Shown here piece after piece: positions 47,501 to 58,848 of a stretch of DNA of 64,000 nucleotides; within the stretch, counting starts at the first letter, position 1, and each line of letters begins with the position of its first letter. Made by a program: the position numbers and the translations under genes. Origin of the DNA: Marchantia polymorpha subsp. ruderalis (lineage: Eukaryota; Streptophyta; Marchantiopsida; Marchantiales; Marchantiaceae); NCBI GenBank assembly GCA_037833965.1, contig AP031353.1:3660501-3724500 (forward strand), read 5' to 3'. The notes under the pieces are model-generated. The model ran no database searches. It was given only the letters and a program-made list of their open reading frames with translations, and was not told the origin of the DNA.

Positions 47501-49838
47501 CTGTCAGCTGGCAACACCAGTCTGCGTGCCTTCTGCTTCGGCCGGCTGTATGGCTCGCACAGCGGCCGCGGTCGAATGGGAGCAGAGGGTTCTTGATGCT
47601 GCTCCTCTTCGGACTCTTCCCTCCATCGCCGCTTCCGCGGCACTCGCGCTGCAGGAGTGTGTCTCCCTTCGTCCCTCCGTCTTGATGGGGTAGAAGTCGG
47701 TGACTCCTCTGCATCAGTGTCGACCTCGTTCTCCCGCACATACTTCCCGGGATGGTCGATGGACAATGGCGGAAAATGTTCAAGCTCCGCCGCTGTCAAA
47801 CAATTCCGCTGTCGATAAAAATTGATGAGGAAAGGAGAAAGATGGTTTAGAGTTCCCCCCTTCTCCTCAAACGCGTGCTGTCGCATCACCCTGTGCAGGA
47901 TGCTCGCCCAGTGAATTGGAGTTCCCTCGATGACGCACTCCACAAAAGAGACCTGCCACAATGTGATGTAGCAGGCGCGGTGCGGCTGCAGTAATTGCAT
48001 CAGCGCCGCGGACAAAGTCCGGCGAAATCGATCCTTGTAATCACGGGTCCTGTACCCATTCTTGATAGACCTCCCGGTCTTGAACAGCTCCACAAATTGC
48101 GCCTCTTCTTGCTTGGTCACCTTGATACTCTCACTGTCGAAAAGGAGATGCCCTGGCATGCCAGCACATCTTCCCAACGCCTGCGCCCAATCTTGGACTG
48201 TCCACCGATCGACATGCGGACGCAATCCGCGCGAGGGTGGTCCCTGTGGCTCTAGCCACTCGCGCACCATATTCGCACAGATGTAGTTCCATCCCCATAG
48301 CAAGAAATCGAGCTTTCTTGCTATTAAGCGCTCCTCAAAAGCGCGCAGCCCGTTCTGCGGTAGGCGAAGTGGCACCATCCGCAATCTGCTCGGTCTCGTC
48401 ATTGCGTTCCTGGGGTTCGCTCGCCCGCTCATTCTACTTCCGCACCGCCCGGGTTTCTTTCTCTCTCGGCAAACTCTAATCGCCCTCAATTCCAAATCAC
48501 GCGCACTCACTTCTCCCTCAATCAACAAGAAATCTCCTGTGCGACGACGTCGAGAATGTTCCGCAGCCAGCAGATGGATGCGCGCAGCGCGCACAAGAGA
48601 TTGGAATCGCGAATTCAAGAATGGGACGTTCTCCGCCGCCCGGTCGAAGGTCATGGTCGGCTCTTGGTCGTGAAGAACGTCTCACTTGATGGCCGCGCCG
48701 GCTGTACGCTGGAACGGTCTTCGCTCTCACGCGCGGCTTCACGCTCCGCCGTCGTCGATTAAACTCTCACGCTCGAATTGGCGGATTTGAACTCCGCGAG
48801 CGTATTACCCTGCGGACATGGGGGCGTAGCGCCGAAGGCGAGTTTTCCGCCTTGCGCGGTACACTTGTTCGTACCGCCCCTCGGCCAATCTCCCTCTGCC
48901 TTGACGCGTGTGTCCGCATGTCGGACAAAAGTTTCAACTCCTGCCTGTGCGCAGGCAGGAGCCTCGGCGGATTCTCCGCCGGTGCGGAACTTCATCCTCC
49001 TGTGCACAGGCGTTCGCCTGTGCGCAGGCGAATTCCGTGCGCTACGTCGCGCTGGCGCGGAAGGCGTTGACCGTGGTCAGCCGTCTCCGTCCAGTCTGTC
49101 CGTTCCTTGTCTCTTCGTCGGCGCTTCCGCCGCCGCAACTCCGTCCGTCCAAGAGCGCATCCACCCTTCCCGTCCGCATGGTCCGTACCGATTTGATTAC
49201 TCTGGCGGCTCTTCCGACGTACGCGGCGCCGCGCTGGCGCGGAAGGCGCCGTACACTTTCTACCGCACAAGGCGCATTTCTAGGGCCCAAGGCGGATTTT
49301 CCGCCGACGCCGAAGCGCCTGTGCACAGGCGAACGCCTTCGTCCGCGCATAGGACAAAACTTGATTCCCCCTTCCGCGTAGGCGGAATTCGCGCCGGTGG
49401 CGAACTCCTTCCGCCGTAGGCGACCGCCTCCGTTTCTTCCAGTAGCGATAACTCCCTAAGTCCTCGTCCGTTCCAAGCGTTCTTGGGCTCGTTGGAATCA
49501 GTGCGTCGAGCTCTTTCCAACGGGATCCTAACTTGGTCAAGGCGCCCGAGGGTTGACCTAATTACGGGGGGTTTCCCTACAGCCGCGGACGCAACCTCCG
49601 AAGGCGGGTTTTGCGCCTTGCGCCGTAGAGATCCTAACTGCAGAGCTCGCAGGGAGGGTGGTGCCTGTCCTTACTGCGGCACCCCAAATCCCAGATTCTA
49701 CAAGATCCCTCGAGAATCCCCGCGATCTTCCGGATTTACTCTGTTTTGATGTACCGAAGGCTATTTACAATGCTGCCAGGGTACAGTTTTCCAAAAATGT
49801 TTTAATTTCCTCAAAATTGCCAAAAGTGGGGTACCACA
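44542..49838 (-). repeat. 5' LTR of element B (5297 bp)
   Basis: Nearly identical to 33416-38746. The main length difference is the number of short units around GCCTGTGCACAGGC near 47190-47235 (one fewer here, about 33 bp). TATAAAAT is at 45507-45514 (minus) and the hairpin at 45486-45502. Confidence 0.95.
45551..48654 (-). CDS. LTR-encoded protein, 5' LTR copy (fossil)
   Basis: Second copy of the 1045-codon U3 ORF, with the same N-terminal domain, low-complexity middle and coiled coil. It is almost identical to the copy at 34425-37562 and has about one break. Confidence 0.85.
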
Positions 49839-49843
49839 GCTGG

Positions 49844-51068
49844 AATAGTAGAGTTTTTGATAACTCAGCAGTTGTCAGGTGACTGGACTAAGGAGGAAAG
49901 GAGGAAGGTGAGAGTCAACAGTAGACATTTTGCAGTGATTGGTCACAGATTGTTTAGAAGGGGAGCTGATGGTGTTCTGAGAAGGTGTGTGTCAGAAGTG
50001 GAGGATCCCGCAATTTTAGAGGCTTGCCACGACAGTGCTTGTGGAGGACATTTCTCTGGCCAACTCACAGGTCAGAAAATACTTAGAGCGGGATACTTCT
50101 GGCCTAGGTTGTTTAGGGACTCTCATGAATATGTGAAGCGCTGTGATGCCTGTCAGAGGTATGCTAGGAATGACCTTCAAATGGAGATGCATCTACACGT
50201 TTCATTGCCACTTGTACCTTTTGAAAAATGGGGAATTGATTATATCGGTGAGATTCATCCTCATTCGTCAAGAGGCATGGCTTACATCATAGTTGCGACA
50301 GAATACTTGACAAAGTGGGCAGAAGCAAAAGCGGTGAAGACGAATACGGCTGCTCATGCTGCCACATTCATGTACGAAAACATCATTTCAAGGTTTGGAT
50401 GTCCCAAGATTCTGGTTAGTGATAGGGGCAGGCACTTCTTGAATGAGATGTTTCAAGAATTAACAGATAGGTTTGAGATAGATCACAGAAAAACGACTCC
50501 TTATCATCTGCAGACAAATGGTCAGACAGAGCGAGTCAATGGGACTCTGGTGAGCATACTTTGCAAAACGGTGGTTGACTCAAAAAGGGATTGGGACACC
50601 AAGCTGACAGCAACATTGTGGGCTTATCGGACAACTTTCAAGGTGACGACCCAGGCAACGCCGTTTTCGTTAGTGTATGGATGGGAGGCCACTCTTCCCA
50701 TCGAATTCGAGGTGGAATCACTCCGAGTTGCAGTGCAGTCACGGCTTACAAACAGTCAATCATTAAGGAATAGGCTAACGACATTAGAACAGCTTGATGA
50801 GAGGAGAAGAATGAGTGCTCAACATATTGAGGCCATTCAACGGAGGAGAAAAATCACCTTTGACAAGAAGCATAAGAAAAGGACGCTGAGGCCAGGTATG
50901 ATGGTGATGCTCCAGGATGATAGGAAGCTTGAGTTCCCAGAAAAGTTTGATGCAATATGGTTAGGGCCTTATCTGATTCGTGAGGTATTTCCAAACAACT
51001 CAATGCAGTTGGAAACGTTGAATGGAGAAGTTTTCCCCACACGCACTGCAGGAAGTAGATGCGAGTAG
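49844..51068 (+). CDS. Element C integrase region (fossil)
   Basis: Open from 49857: HHCC zinc part (HFSGQLTGQKILRAGYFW, CDACQRYARN), WGIDYIGEI, VATEYLTKWAEA, ILVSDRGRHFLNEM and HLQTNGQTERVNGTL, supplying the D,D,E triad. The end reads FDAIWLGPYLIREVFPNNS, with no chromodomain. It continues the pol region cut off at 33415 by insertion B. Confidence 0.9.
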
Positions 51069-51137
51069 TACCGGATTTGAAGCTGTCTAGCCTGCAGACC
51101 TAGGATTCTGGAATCTTCCCCTGATGGTCGCCAATGA

Positions 51138-53432
51138 TGTTAGCACAAAACTGTGCTCACATGTCTTTTTACCCTTATGAGAGTTAAAAGTTTGGATTTA
51201 ACCTCTTGCAAAATTATGCTTGGGGTTTTCTGAAAGTTTCTGTAAGATTAGGAGTTGGTGTGATGGTTAGGGGGCAAGAGGTGCGGAAGGAGGCCTTCGG
51301 GGCAAGGCTTCGGCGAAGTGCCTTCGGTGAAGTCCCTTCGGGAAAAGGCCTTTGGCGAAGGAGTGAAACTCTCATAACGTTTTCAATGTGTAACGCCTTG
51401 ACTTAGTTAGAATCTTGTTGGAAAGAACTCGCGACGCTCGTTCCAACAAGACCAAAAACTCTTGAAACGGATGAGGCATCACCAAGTTAGGAGCGGCGGA
51501 AGTTTCTGATATGGAGGGCCTTCGGCGGGTTGCGCGTAGGCGGCCTGCGCACAGGCAAACGCCTTTGGCGGAAGGGTAAAATCGTGATAACGTTTTCAAT
51601 TCTTAACGGTTTGCGTTGGTTAGGGTCTCGTTGGAAAGGGCTCGACACGCTCGTTCTAACGAGCCCAAGAACGCTTGGAACGGATGAGGACTTAGTGAGT
51701 TATGACTATCAGAAGATACGAAGACGTTCGCGTTCGGCGGAAGGAGTTCGCCTCCACCGGGAATTCCGCCTTCGCGGAAGGGAGTTTAACTTTTGTCCTA
51801 TGCGGGGAAGGACGCCTTCGGCGGTTGCAGGCCTTCGGCGAAGCAGTAAAACCAGCATATCTTTTTCAATTCTTAGCGGTTTGACTTGATTCGGGTCTCG
51901 TTGGAAAGAACTCGACGCGCTGGTTCTAACGAGACCAAGATCTCTTGAAACGGATCACTCAGCAATGAGTTATGAGCGTCGAAAGCAGCTGTCATGGTTA
52001 GGCGAGAGGCCTTCGGCGTTAACATATAGAGGGGCCTTTGGCCCAAGGACGACCTGCGAGTAGGCGGCCTGCGTGTTGGACGCGGACGCCTGCAAGTAGG
52101 CGGACGCCTGCGGATAGGCGAGACGCCTGCGGGTAGGCGGCCTGCGGGTAGGACGCAGACGCCTGCGGATAGGCAAACGCCTTCGGCGGAAGAGTAAAAC
52201 CGTTATAACTTTCGCAATTCTTATTGGTTTGACTTAGTTAGGGGCTCGTTGGAAAGACCACAACACGCTTGTTCCAACGAGCCCAAGAACGTTTCAAACG
52301 AAGCAGGGATCCGTGAGTTATGGGCGTCGGGGTGACTGTTATAGATAGGCAAAGGTGAAGAAGAGTGTCTTCGGCGGGGGATGCCTTCGGCAGTGCGCGT
52401 AAGACAATTTCGGACGGCGGATGTTGACGTGATCATAAATAAAGACTGTACAGGTGTGGCAGCGTGGGGCATGAAGTTGCACATGGGAGCCAGGCCGTTG
52501 CCCATCATCGCGGGCTATGGGTGACTCGGCCCTTGAACGTTGGAGAGGAATTTTTGGCCTGGGGATAGAGATCGTGTGGTGTGCCATTGTGTGGAGACGC
52601 TGGTGGGATCGGTAGGAGGATAGAGTGTGGATGTGAGTGATTTTCGTAGGGAAGTGGTGAGAATTTGGAGGGGAGTGTGGAGTGTTCAAGATAAGAAGGA
52701 AGCAACCTCTCGTGGGTGGAGAGTTGTATCGTGGAGTGAAATTAGATTGGGATCTGAAATTGAGGTGCGACATCTGTGAGTGGGATCCGAGATTGAAGTG
52801 AAATCTGTGAGTGGGATCCGAGATTGAAGTGAAATCTGTGAGTGGGATCCGAGATTGAAATGTAATCTGAGAGTAAGATCTGAGATTGAAGTGTAATCTG
52901 TGAGTGAAGAACCTGAGAGTGGGATCTGAGATTGAAGTGTAATCTGTGAGTGGGAGCTGAGATCAAAGTGGAAGACCTGAGAATGGGAGCTGAGAGTGAA
53001 GCAAAATCTGAGACTGAAATCTGACAGTCGGGATCTGAAATTGAAACTGAAAAGGGAGAGTTGAATCTGAGAGAGGAATCTGGTGGAGTCTGAAGGTGGA
53101 AGCTGAGAAATCGACACTGAAATCTGAGTAGGAATTGGGAGTGGAACTCGGAGCTAGGATAGACCACAGCGGCTGTGGTATTGAGAAAGTCACCTAGAGT
53201 TGGATTAGATCTTTATGTAACAAAGAGCTTGTCTGCTGCTCTTGTGGAGATAGCAGACAGCAAGTTATTATTTTCAGTTTTGGATAATTTGTCTGTGAAA
53301 GAGCAAATGTTTATGATCTCATTGTCTTGAATACACTTTGACCACATGGTCGAAATCAGAGAAGTTAGATTATGGGAGCTCGAACCCTCACCTGGACTAC
53401 AAACGCTGAAGGGTGGGGAGTTTAGGCTCACA
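51138..53432 (+). repeat. 3' LTR of element C (2295 bp)
   Basis: Matches 21153-23513 with a few per cent difference by eye and fewer GTAGGCGG-type units. Four ~130-bp cassettes lie near 51365-51505, 51585-51715, 51860-51985 and 52200-52330. Ends TTTAGGCTCACA, followed by TAAAC. Confidence 0.93.
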
Positions 53433-53437
53433 TAAAC

Positions 53438-53585
53438 CATATGGACGACCTTGTGTTTTCTAAGTTATGGAGCTCAAAAGATTAAAACTCCAATTTAGCT
53501 TGTACTCATACTTGAAATTGAGGGTGAGTACTCACCTTCAATATCAAGTACGGGTATTCTCAAGATATTCTTAAGGTATTGCTTA
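53438..53585 (+). repeat. Dispersed repeat R, right part split by element C
   Basis: Continues the copy begun at 21004-21147 and matches 1171-1335 (shared run TTGAGGGTGAGT.CTCACCTTCAAT). The inverted GAGTACTCACC words within it form a small palindrome-like patch. Confidence 0.75.
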
Positions 53586-54675
53586 AGGCCCGAGAATTTC
53601 AATAATTACGGAAATTAACTTGAAATTTGGATTCTACTCTCCTTAATTTTGGTAAATTGGTAATTTTTGTATTTACCAGAAACATGTTGTGAGACCCTGT
53701 TAGTGTCTCAGCAAGGTTAATTAGTATGGTTTAGTATGATACACCTAGATGTCTCTTGACGTTTGACTTTAGTGTACAGAGTTAATCTAGTGGACTCATT
53801 TTAGGTCATGTGCATCACTGTATTCAACATGTAACTAACAGCTACTACTTAACGTTGCTTTATTCTTAGTAAAGCATTTAGTTTGTATATTACTACATGA
53901 TATCACAATATTTTTTTGACATTCTAGCGTTTGATGATTTGTGTTAGTAATCACAAATTTTTTTGTTACTCGACGAACAATTGAACCTAAGTTTTTCAAT
54001 ACACAGTGAATACCTCTTAGCCGCAATATGATTTTGCTTTCACGTTACGCGCCGAGGAGAAGCTCACCGTGCAGCTCAATTACATGATTTGGTCCAAATG
54101 TTTGAAGACGATGCTGGAGGGATCGAGCAATCTATGAAGGCATTATTCTTGATCCTGCTCCCCTTCATGGTGCTGACGATGCTGCTATTCGATGCCGACA
54201 AATCAAGATCATTGCAATGATCTACACTAGTGTATCACTTGAAATTCTCTCTTCTATTGCTAAGTATGAGTACAATCTCTCTGAATTATGTACTTATTTG
54301 CGCACTCTCTATCAGTCTAATAATGGCCAACGGCATCTTATGCTAACCAAAAAAACTGGCTAGTCTCAAGCTTCATACTCCTGTCATAGTTGATGTTTAT
54401 CTTTAGACTATCTAGAAGCTCAAACAAAGCTTGCAGTTATTGGATACTAACTCTGTGATACTGATCATATTCACTATATATGAAAGGTACTTCCCTTGTC
54501 TTGGGCTTCATTTGTCTCAAAATTCAGTAGCCATCTTTTTCACGATTCGCCAGCAAGTTTGAACGACTTTGTGCATCGTTTGTAGATTGAAAGCACTTGG
54601 CTTGACAATCATTAGGAGGAAAACTTTGAAAATGGAGTCACTCGGTTCTCCAGCAAGCCGCGATTCTTGAGATTG

Positions 54676-56986
54676 TGTGGTAACCCACTTTTTGTTTTTT
54701 GTCGGAACTAAAACATTTTTGAATAGTAAGTACCGCGGCAGCAGCTGTAAATAGTAATCGGTACGCAAAAACAGAGTAAAAAGAGGATCGAGGACAGTCA
54801 AGGGGTTTTGGGCTTAGGCCACAATGAGACGCTTGGGACGGAACGGGCGGTTCATGCTGCAGGATCCGCTTCGAGCACCCTCGGCGTTAGATCACTCATA
54901 ACTTTCTCAATTCGTAACGCTTTGAGTTGCTTCGGGTCTTGTTGAAAAGAGCTCAACGCGGTGGTTCCAACGAGCCCAAGAACTTGTGAAACGGATGAGA
55001 AGTCACTGAGTTATGAGTGGCGGAAGTTTCTGATATAGAGGAGCAGACGGCCTGTGCACGGACGAGCCTCCACGGACGTACACCTGCGCACGGACGCGGA
55101 CTCCTGCGGATAGGCGAACGCCTTCGGCGGAAGGGTAAAATCAACATAACGTTTTCAATTCTTAACGGTTTGCGTTAGTTGGGGTTTCGTTGGAAAGAGC
55201 TCGCGACGCTCGTTCCAACGAGCCCAAGAACGCTTGGAACGGATGAGGACTGAGGGAGTTATGACTATCGGAAGATATGTAGACGTTCACCTTCGGCGGG
55301 AGGAGTTCGCCTCCGGCGGGAATTCCGCCTACGCGGAAGGGAGATCAACTTTTGTCCGATGCGCGGACGCACGGCTTCGGCGGTTGCAGGCCTTCGGCGA
55401 AGCAGTAAAACCAGCATATCTTTTTCAATTCTTAGCGGTTTGACTTAATTCGGGTCTTGTTGGAAAGAACTCGCGACGCTCGTTCTAACGAGACCAAGAT
55501 CTCTTGAAACGGATGAGTCATCACTGAGTTATGAGCGTCGAAAGCGCCTGTCATGGTTAGGAGAAGAGGCCTTCGGCGTTAACATATAGAGGAGCCTTCG
55601 GCGTTAACAGTTAGAGGGGCCTTTGGCCTAAGGCGGCCTGCGAGTAGGCGGCTGGCGTGTAGGACGCGTGGGACCCACAGTCCTCGGATTTTGGAGAAGG
55701 AATTTTGGCCTCGGTTCAGAGATCTTGCGGGGCCCATATCTTTGCGATGGACGGTCGGATGGATCTGAAATTTTGTGGGGCCGTTGATCTCGGCCGGCCA
55801 CGCATGACTGCAAATTTTTAGCCTCAGATCTTGGATGGGAAGGCGCTGGCGGCTCTGTACAGTAGGCTTAGGATTCAGATTTAGGGTTAGGGTTAGATTT
55901 AGGTTGTAAGTTAGAGGGGAAGGCAGCCGCCGACTCCTCAGGTGTAGGATCTGTTGCGGCTCGCACCATGGCAGTGCAGTGTAGTGTTAGTTAGGACTTA
56001 GAAGGTATAAAATAGTTCCAGGCGTTTTGCCTGGGGTTCTTTCCCAAATTCAGAAGTGCAGATCAGGAGTCTATTTCCTCTGCGTGTTTGTGTCCTTAAG
56101 TTCTGTCACCACGCAAGAGGAGTTACAACTTAGCGTTCCGCATTTTGTAGCTGAAGGTCTTCGGCCGAATGTTCAGAGCTAGTACATTGGTTAGAGACTT
56201 GAGTAGTTCGGATCTGCACCTGCGGGTGACTGCCGATGCTAAGAGCCAGTGACTAGTTAGATACTTGGATAGTTTCGCCCCTACACCTTCGAGTGTTTCT
56301 TTCTGATTGTACTCCTTCGGGATTTTTCCCCTGAATGCCAAAGTGAAGTTTTGCTACTTCGTGTAAGCCTTGGTTGTAAATTCAGGTTACGCTGCAGCAG
56401 GTGCCTTGAGGGTAACCCCTATAGTATTTCTGGGAATGACAAGTGCCTGAGAATTCAAACTCTTCAATAGACTGTTGTTGTGTTACTGGAATGTTTCACA
56501 GTGAGTCCTTCAGTGCGGACCTGTGTTCTCTGCGCGTTTTGTGAGTTGAGAGTGTTGTTCACCGCGTAGGAGTGACTTCGATCCGAAGTAGGTAGTCCAA
56601 ACCGGGTTTCCTACACTAGCAGCAAGCTAGTGGAAGCGTTGTAAAAGCCGGAGTTGGAAGCCACTGCCCGCAGCTTCGCTGAGTGTGCTCGCGAGAGACT
56701 TTCCCCCTGAAATCTTGAGTAGAGGTCCTAACGGATCTCTGGGTTGTGTTTCTGTAGTTTCAGGTGTGTGTGTGTGTGTGTGTGTGTGTTACGCTCCACT
56801 GTGCGACCTCCGAGTGCGCTCCGAGTGGACACTTGCAGTATTTCTGGGAGTGACAGTCGCCTGAGAATTCAAACTCCTCAATAATCTGTTAAATGTGACA
56901 CTTTGTACCCAATGTGTTCCTCTGTCCCTGTGGGTTCGACCTTTCTACCACTATATTGCAGTTTTAGCCTTTAGTGGGTTATTACA
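54676..56986 (+). mobile_element. Solo LTR, B family, short form, inside the copia fossil
   Basis: TGTGGTAACCCAC...GTGGGTTATTACA with a perfect 5-bp duplication GATTG (54671-54675 and 56987-56991). Three ~130-bp cassettes (about 54893-55025, 55140-55272, 55412-55546), a telomere-like run near 55880, TATAAAA at 56006-56012, a hairpin at 56018-56034 of the CCAGGC type, and a GT run near 56770. Its R/U5 part is closer to element B than to the other two short solo LTRs. No U3 ORF. Confidence 0.93.
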
Positions 56987-57786
56987 GATTGTCTTTTCAA
57001 TAGAGTGCCACATGGTATTTTTGAGCTGGAGGGGTTAATTCTAGCAGGTCAACTTGATCAAATAACTCAATGTAACTACTGTGGCACACTTAATCACTGG
57101 GAACAAGATTGCAATCCCAAGAAACTAGACGAGCAGATTTTGCAGCTCCCTTTAGAACCTCCTACATTTGGCGCGTTAAGAGGCAAGCTAACGTTCTTCA
57201 CAAATAGTACGATAGTGGGGATGACTCGGCTGAATGTGAATCGATAGACTTAGAAGCAAATATGGGAATTCAAGAATCGCAAAATTACCTCTTAGATGCA
57301 AGTACCAACAGTCATGTAACTGGTGACAAAGCCACCGTTAGTTCATTCAACCTACAGTTTCTCATTCTAGGATTTTCACCACCAATGTAGCTTGTCTAGC
57401 TGTTATTGGCAAAGCTACACTGCTTGTAGACGCAAATAAAGAGATAAAGCTTATCTTTTATGTGCTTGGTTTCAAATAAACTCGCTATCCATAGGTAGAA
57501 TGACCAAATCGATCAGTCTACCTACAAATATTACTAAGACCAATCTTAGTAAGATCTACTTATATGGCTGATTGGACCCACATACCAAATTTTACACGCT
57601 ACTCTCCAAGCTTCACATAGTCAATGCGCATCCACTTCAATCCGCACTTCAGCTCCTATCTTCATAGAAGGAGTCATTTGATGTACATGTGAAACTCACC
57701 TTTGTGGATCTAGCAAAGGATCTACTCGAGTCAGAGAACACATCTTCAGATGCCACTAATTTGTGACACAAGTAATTGTGTCATAT

Positions 57787-57950
57787 TCAACACCAAAAAG
57801 ACTACCACATGTCTTCTAAGCGTTTTGTTCACGGCCTCTCTTTGCTCGCCGTTGGCAAAAATCCCTAGTATGAAGCCTACCACATGTCTTCTAAGTGTTT
57901 TGTTCATGGATTGCCTTTGCTCGTTGTTGGCAAAGATCCTTAGTGTGAGC
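57787..57950 (+). repeat. Tandem duplication of about 80 bp in the copia fossil
   Basis: ACCACATGTCTTCTAAG and the following sequence through TTGGCAAA.ATCC.TAGT occurs twice in a row with slight divergence. Confidence 0.75.
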
Positions 57951-58848
57951 ATTGTGCTCGCGAAACAACACAAGGCTCAACAATCCAAACGAAGCAAGAA
58001 GAAACTACATTGACTTTGGAACTTGTTCGCATAAATTTATGTGGTAACGTTAAAGCACGTACTAACTTCAAGTAACTTTTGAACTTCACTGACGATTATA
58101 CTTGATTAGCTTAGATTCAATTTCTTTGCTTAAAAAATGAAACCTTCTATCATTTTAGAAAATTTATCTTGCTTGCTGAAAATCTCTATCTGCATAAAGT
58201 TGTTGAGGTGTGGCACACCGAGAACAATTGATCATCAAAAATATTGTCTCTTTGGACTGATCAAGGGGGTGAATATCTCTCTAATATTGTATTGATGGGG
58301 AGTTGTTGCTGGAGTTAGTTGCTAAACAATAATCTTTTATCAACAATAACTTTTACAACCTAATAATCAAACTCTATTTAAAGTAGTGCGCTATATTTTC
58401 AATGCTTATAAGTTTCCTACTCATATCTGGATGAAGTCTTTGCAAGTAGTTATTATGTGCTAAATCGTTGTGCAACCCATGCATTAGATTGACTATGCGC
58501 TGTGAAAGGTTATATGACACATCACCTGACTTAACACAATTTAGAGTATTTAGATGCATTGCATATGTGCACATTCTCTTTGATAAGTGGATGAATCTTT
58601 CAATTTGTCAAAGACATCACTGCATTTGACATTTGTTAATTTATGACATTTAATTTATGACAGCCAATGACATCTAATTTATGACATCTGTAAGTTTATG
58701 ATGTTATGATGTAATCCTGTCGGTTCAATTTAGATCAAATGCATTATTGCTTTCAACATGTAGTCAAAAACTACTATTTATCGTGACTTTCTTTTCAATG
58801 AAGCATCTGACAATAAAACAGAGTAAAGATGCACGATATTACTAATAC

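Larger units (their letters stand above)
33416..49838 (-). mobile_element. Element B: young Ty3/gypsy retrotransposon with 5.3-kb ORF-bearing LTRs
   Basis: Inserted in reverse within element C, between RNase H and integrase, with a perfect 5-bp duplication GCTGG (33411-33415, 49839-49843). Minus-strand order: 5' LTR (49838-44542), tRNA-Asp-type primer site, gag-protease, RT/RNase H, integrase, polypurine tract, 3' LTR (38746-33416). The two LTRs look almost identical by eye, differing mainly by one short repeat unit and a handful of bases, so insertion is recent. It looks close to whole, with about two breaks in pol and about one in one LTR ORF. No chromodomain; Tat/Athila-like by primer site and pol motifs. 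Confidence 0.95.
21153..53432 (+). mobile_element. Element C: Ty3/gypsy LTR retrotransposon with two nested insertions
   Basis: LTRs are at 21153-23513 and 51138-53432 (TG...CA), with a perfect 5-bp duplication TAAAC at 21148-21152 and 53433-53437. Without the insertions A and B the element is about 11 kb. Parts in order: 5' LTR, primer site, gag with CCHC knuckles, protease, reverse transcriptase/RNase H, integrase, 3' LTR. No chromodomain was seen, which with the primer-site type points to the non-chromodomain (Tat/Athila-like) side of Ty3/gypsy. The LTRs differ by a few per cent by eye, so it is moderately old. It is broken, with roughly four or five breaks besides the two insertions. Confidence 0.93.
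53685..58848 (+). mobile_element. Old Ty1/copia retrotransposon fossil
   Basis: A heavily decayed copia-type element. Visible parts: a possible gag start near 54030-54480; a CCHC knuckle CNYCGTLNHWEQDC at about 57070-57112; a protease-like LDASTNSHVTG near 57290-57325; a pre-integrase CEHCARETTQ near 57950; and integrase-like words around 58030-58270. Stretches near 53800-53890 and 58730-58810 resemble each other and may be LTR remains. Ends are approximate. Many breaks; old. It is interrupted by the solo LTR at 54676-56986. Confidence 0.6.
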
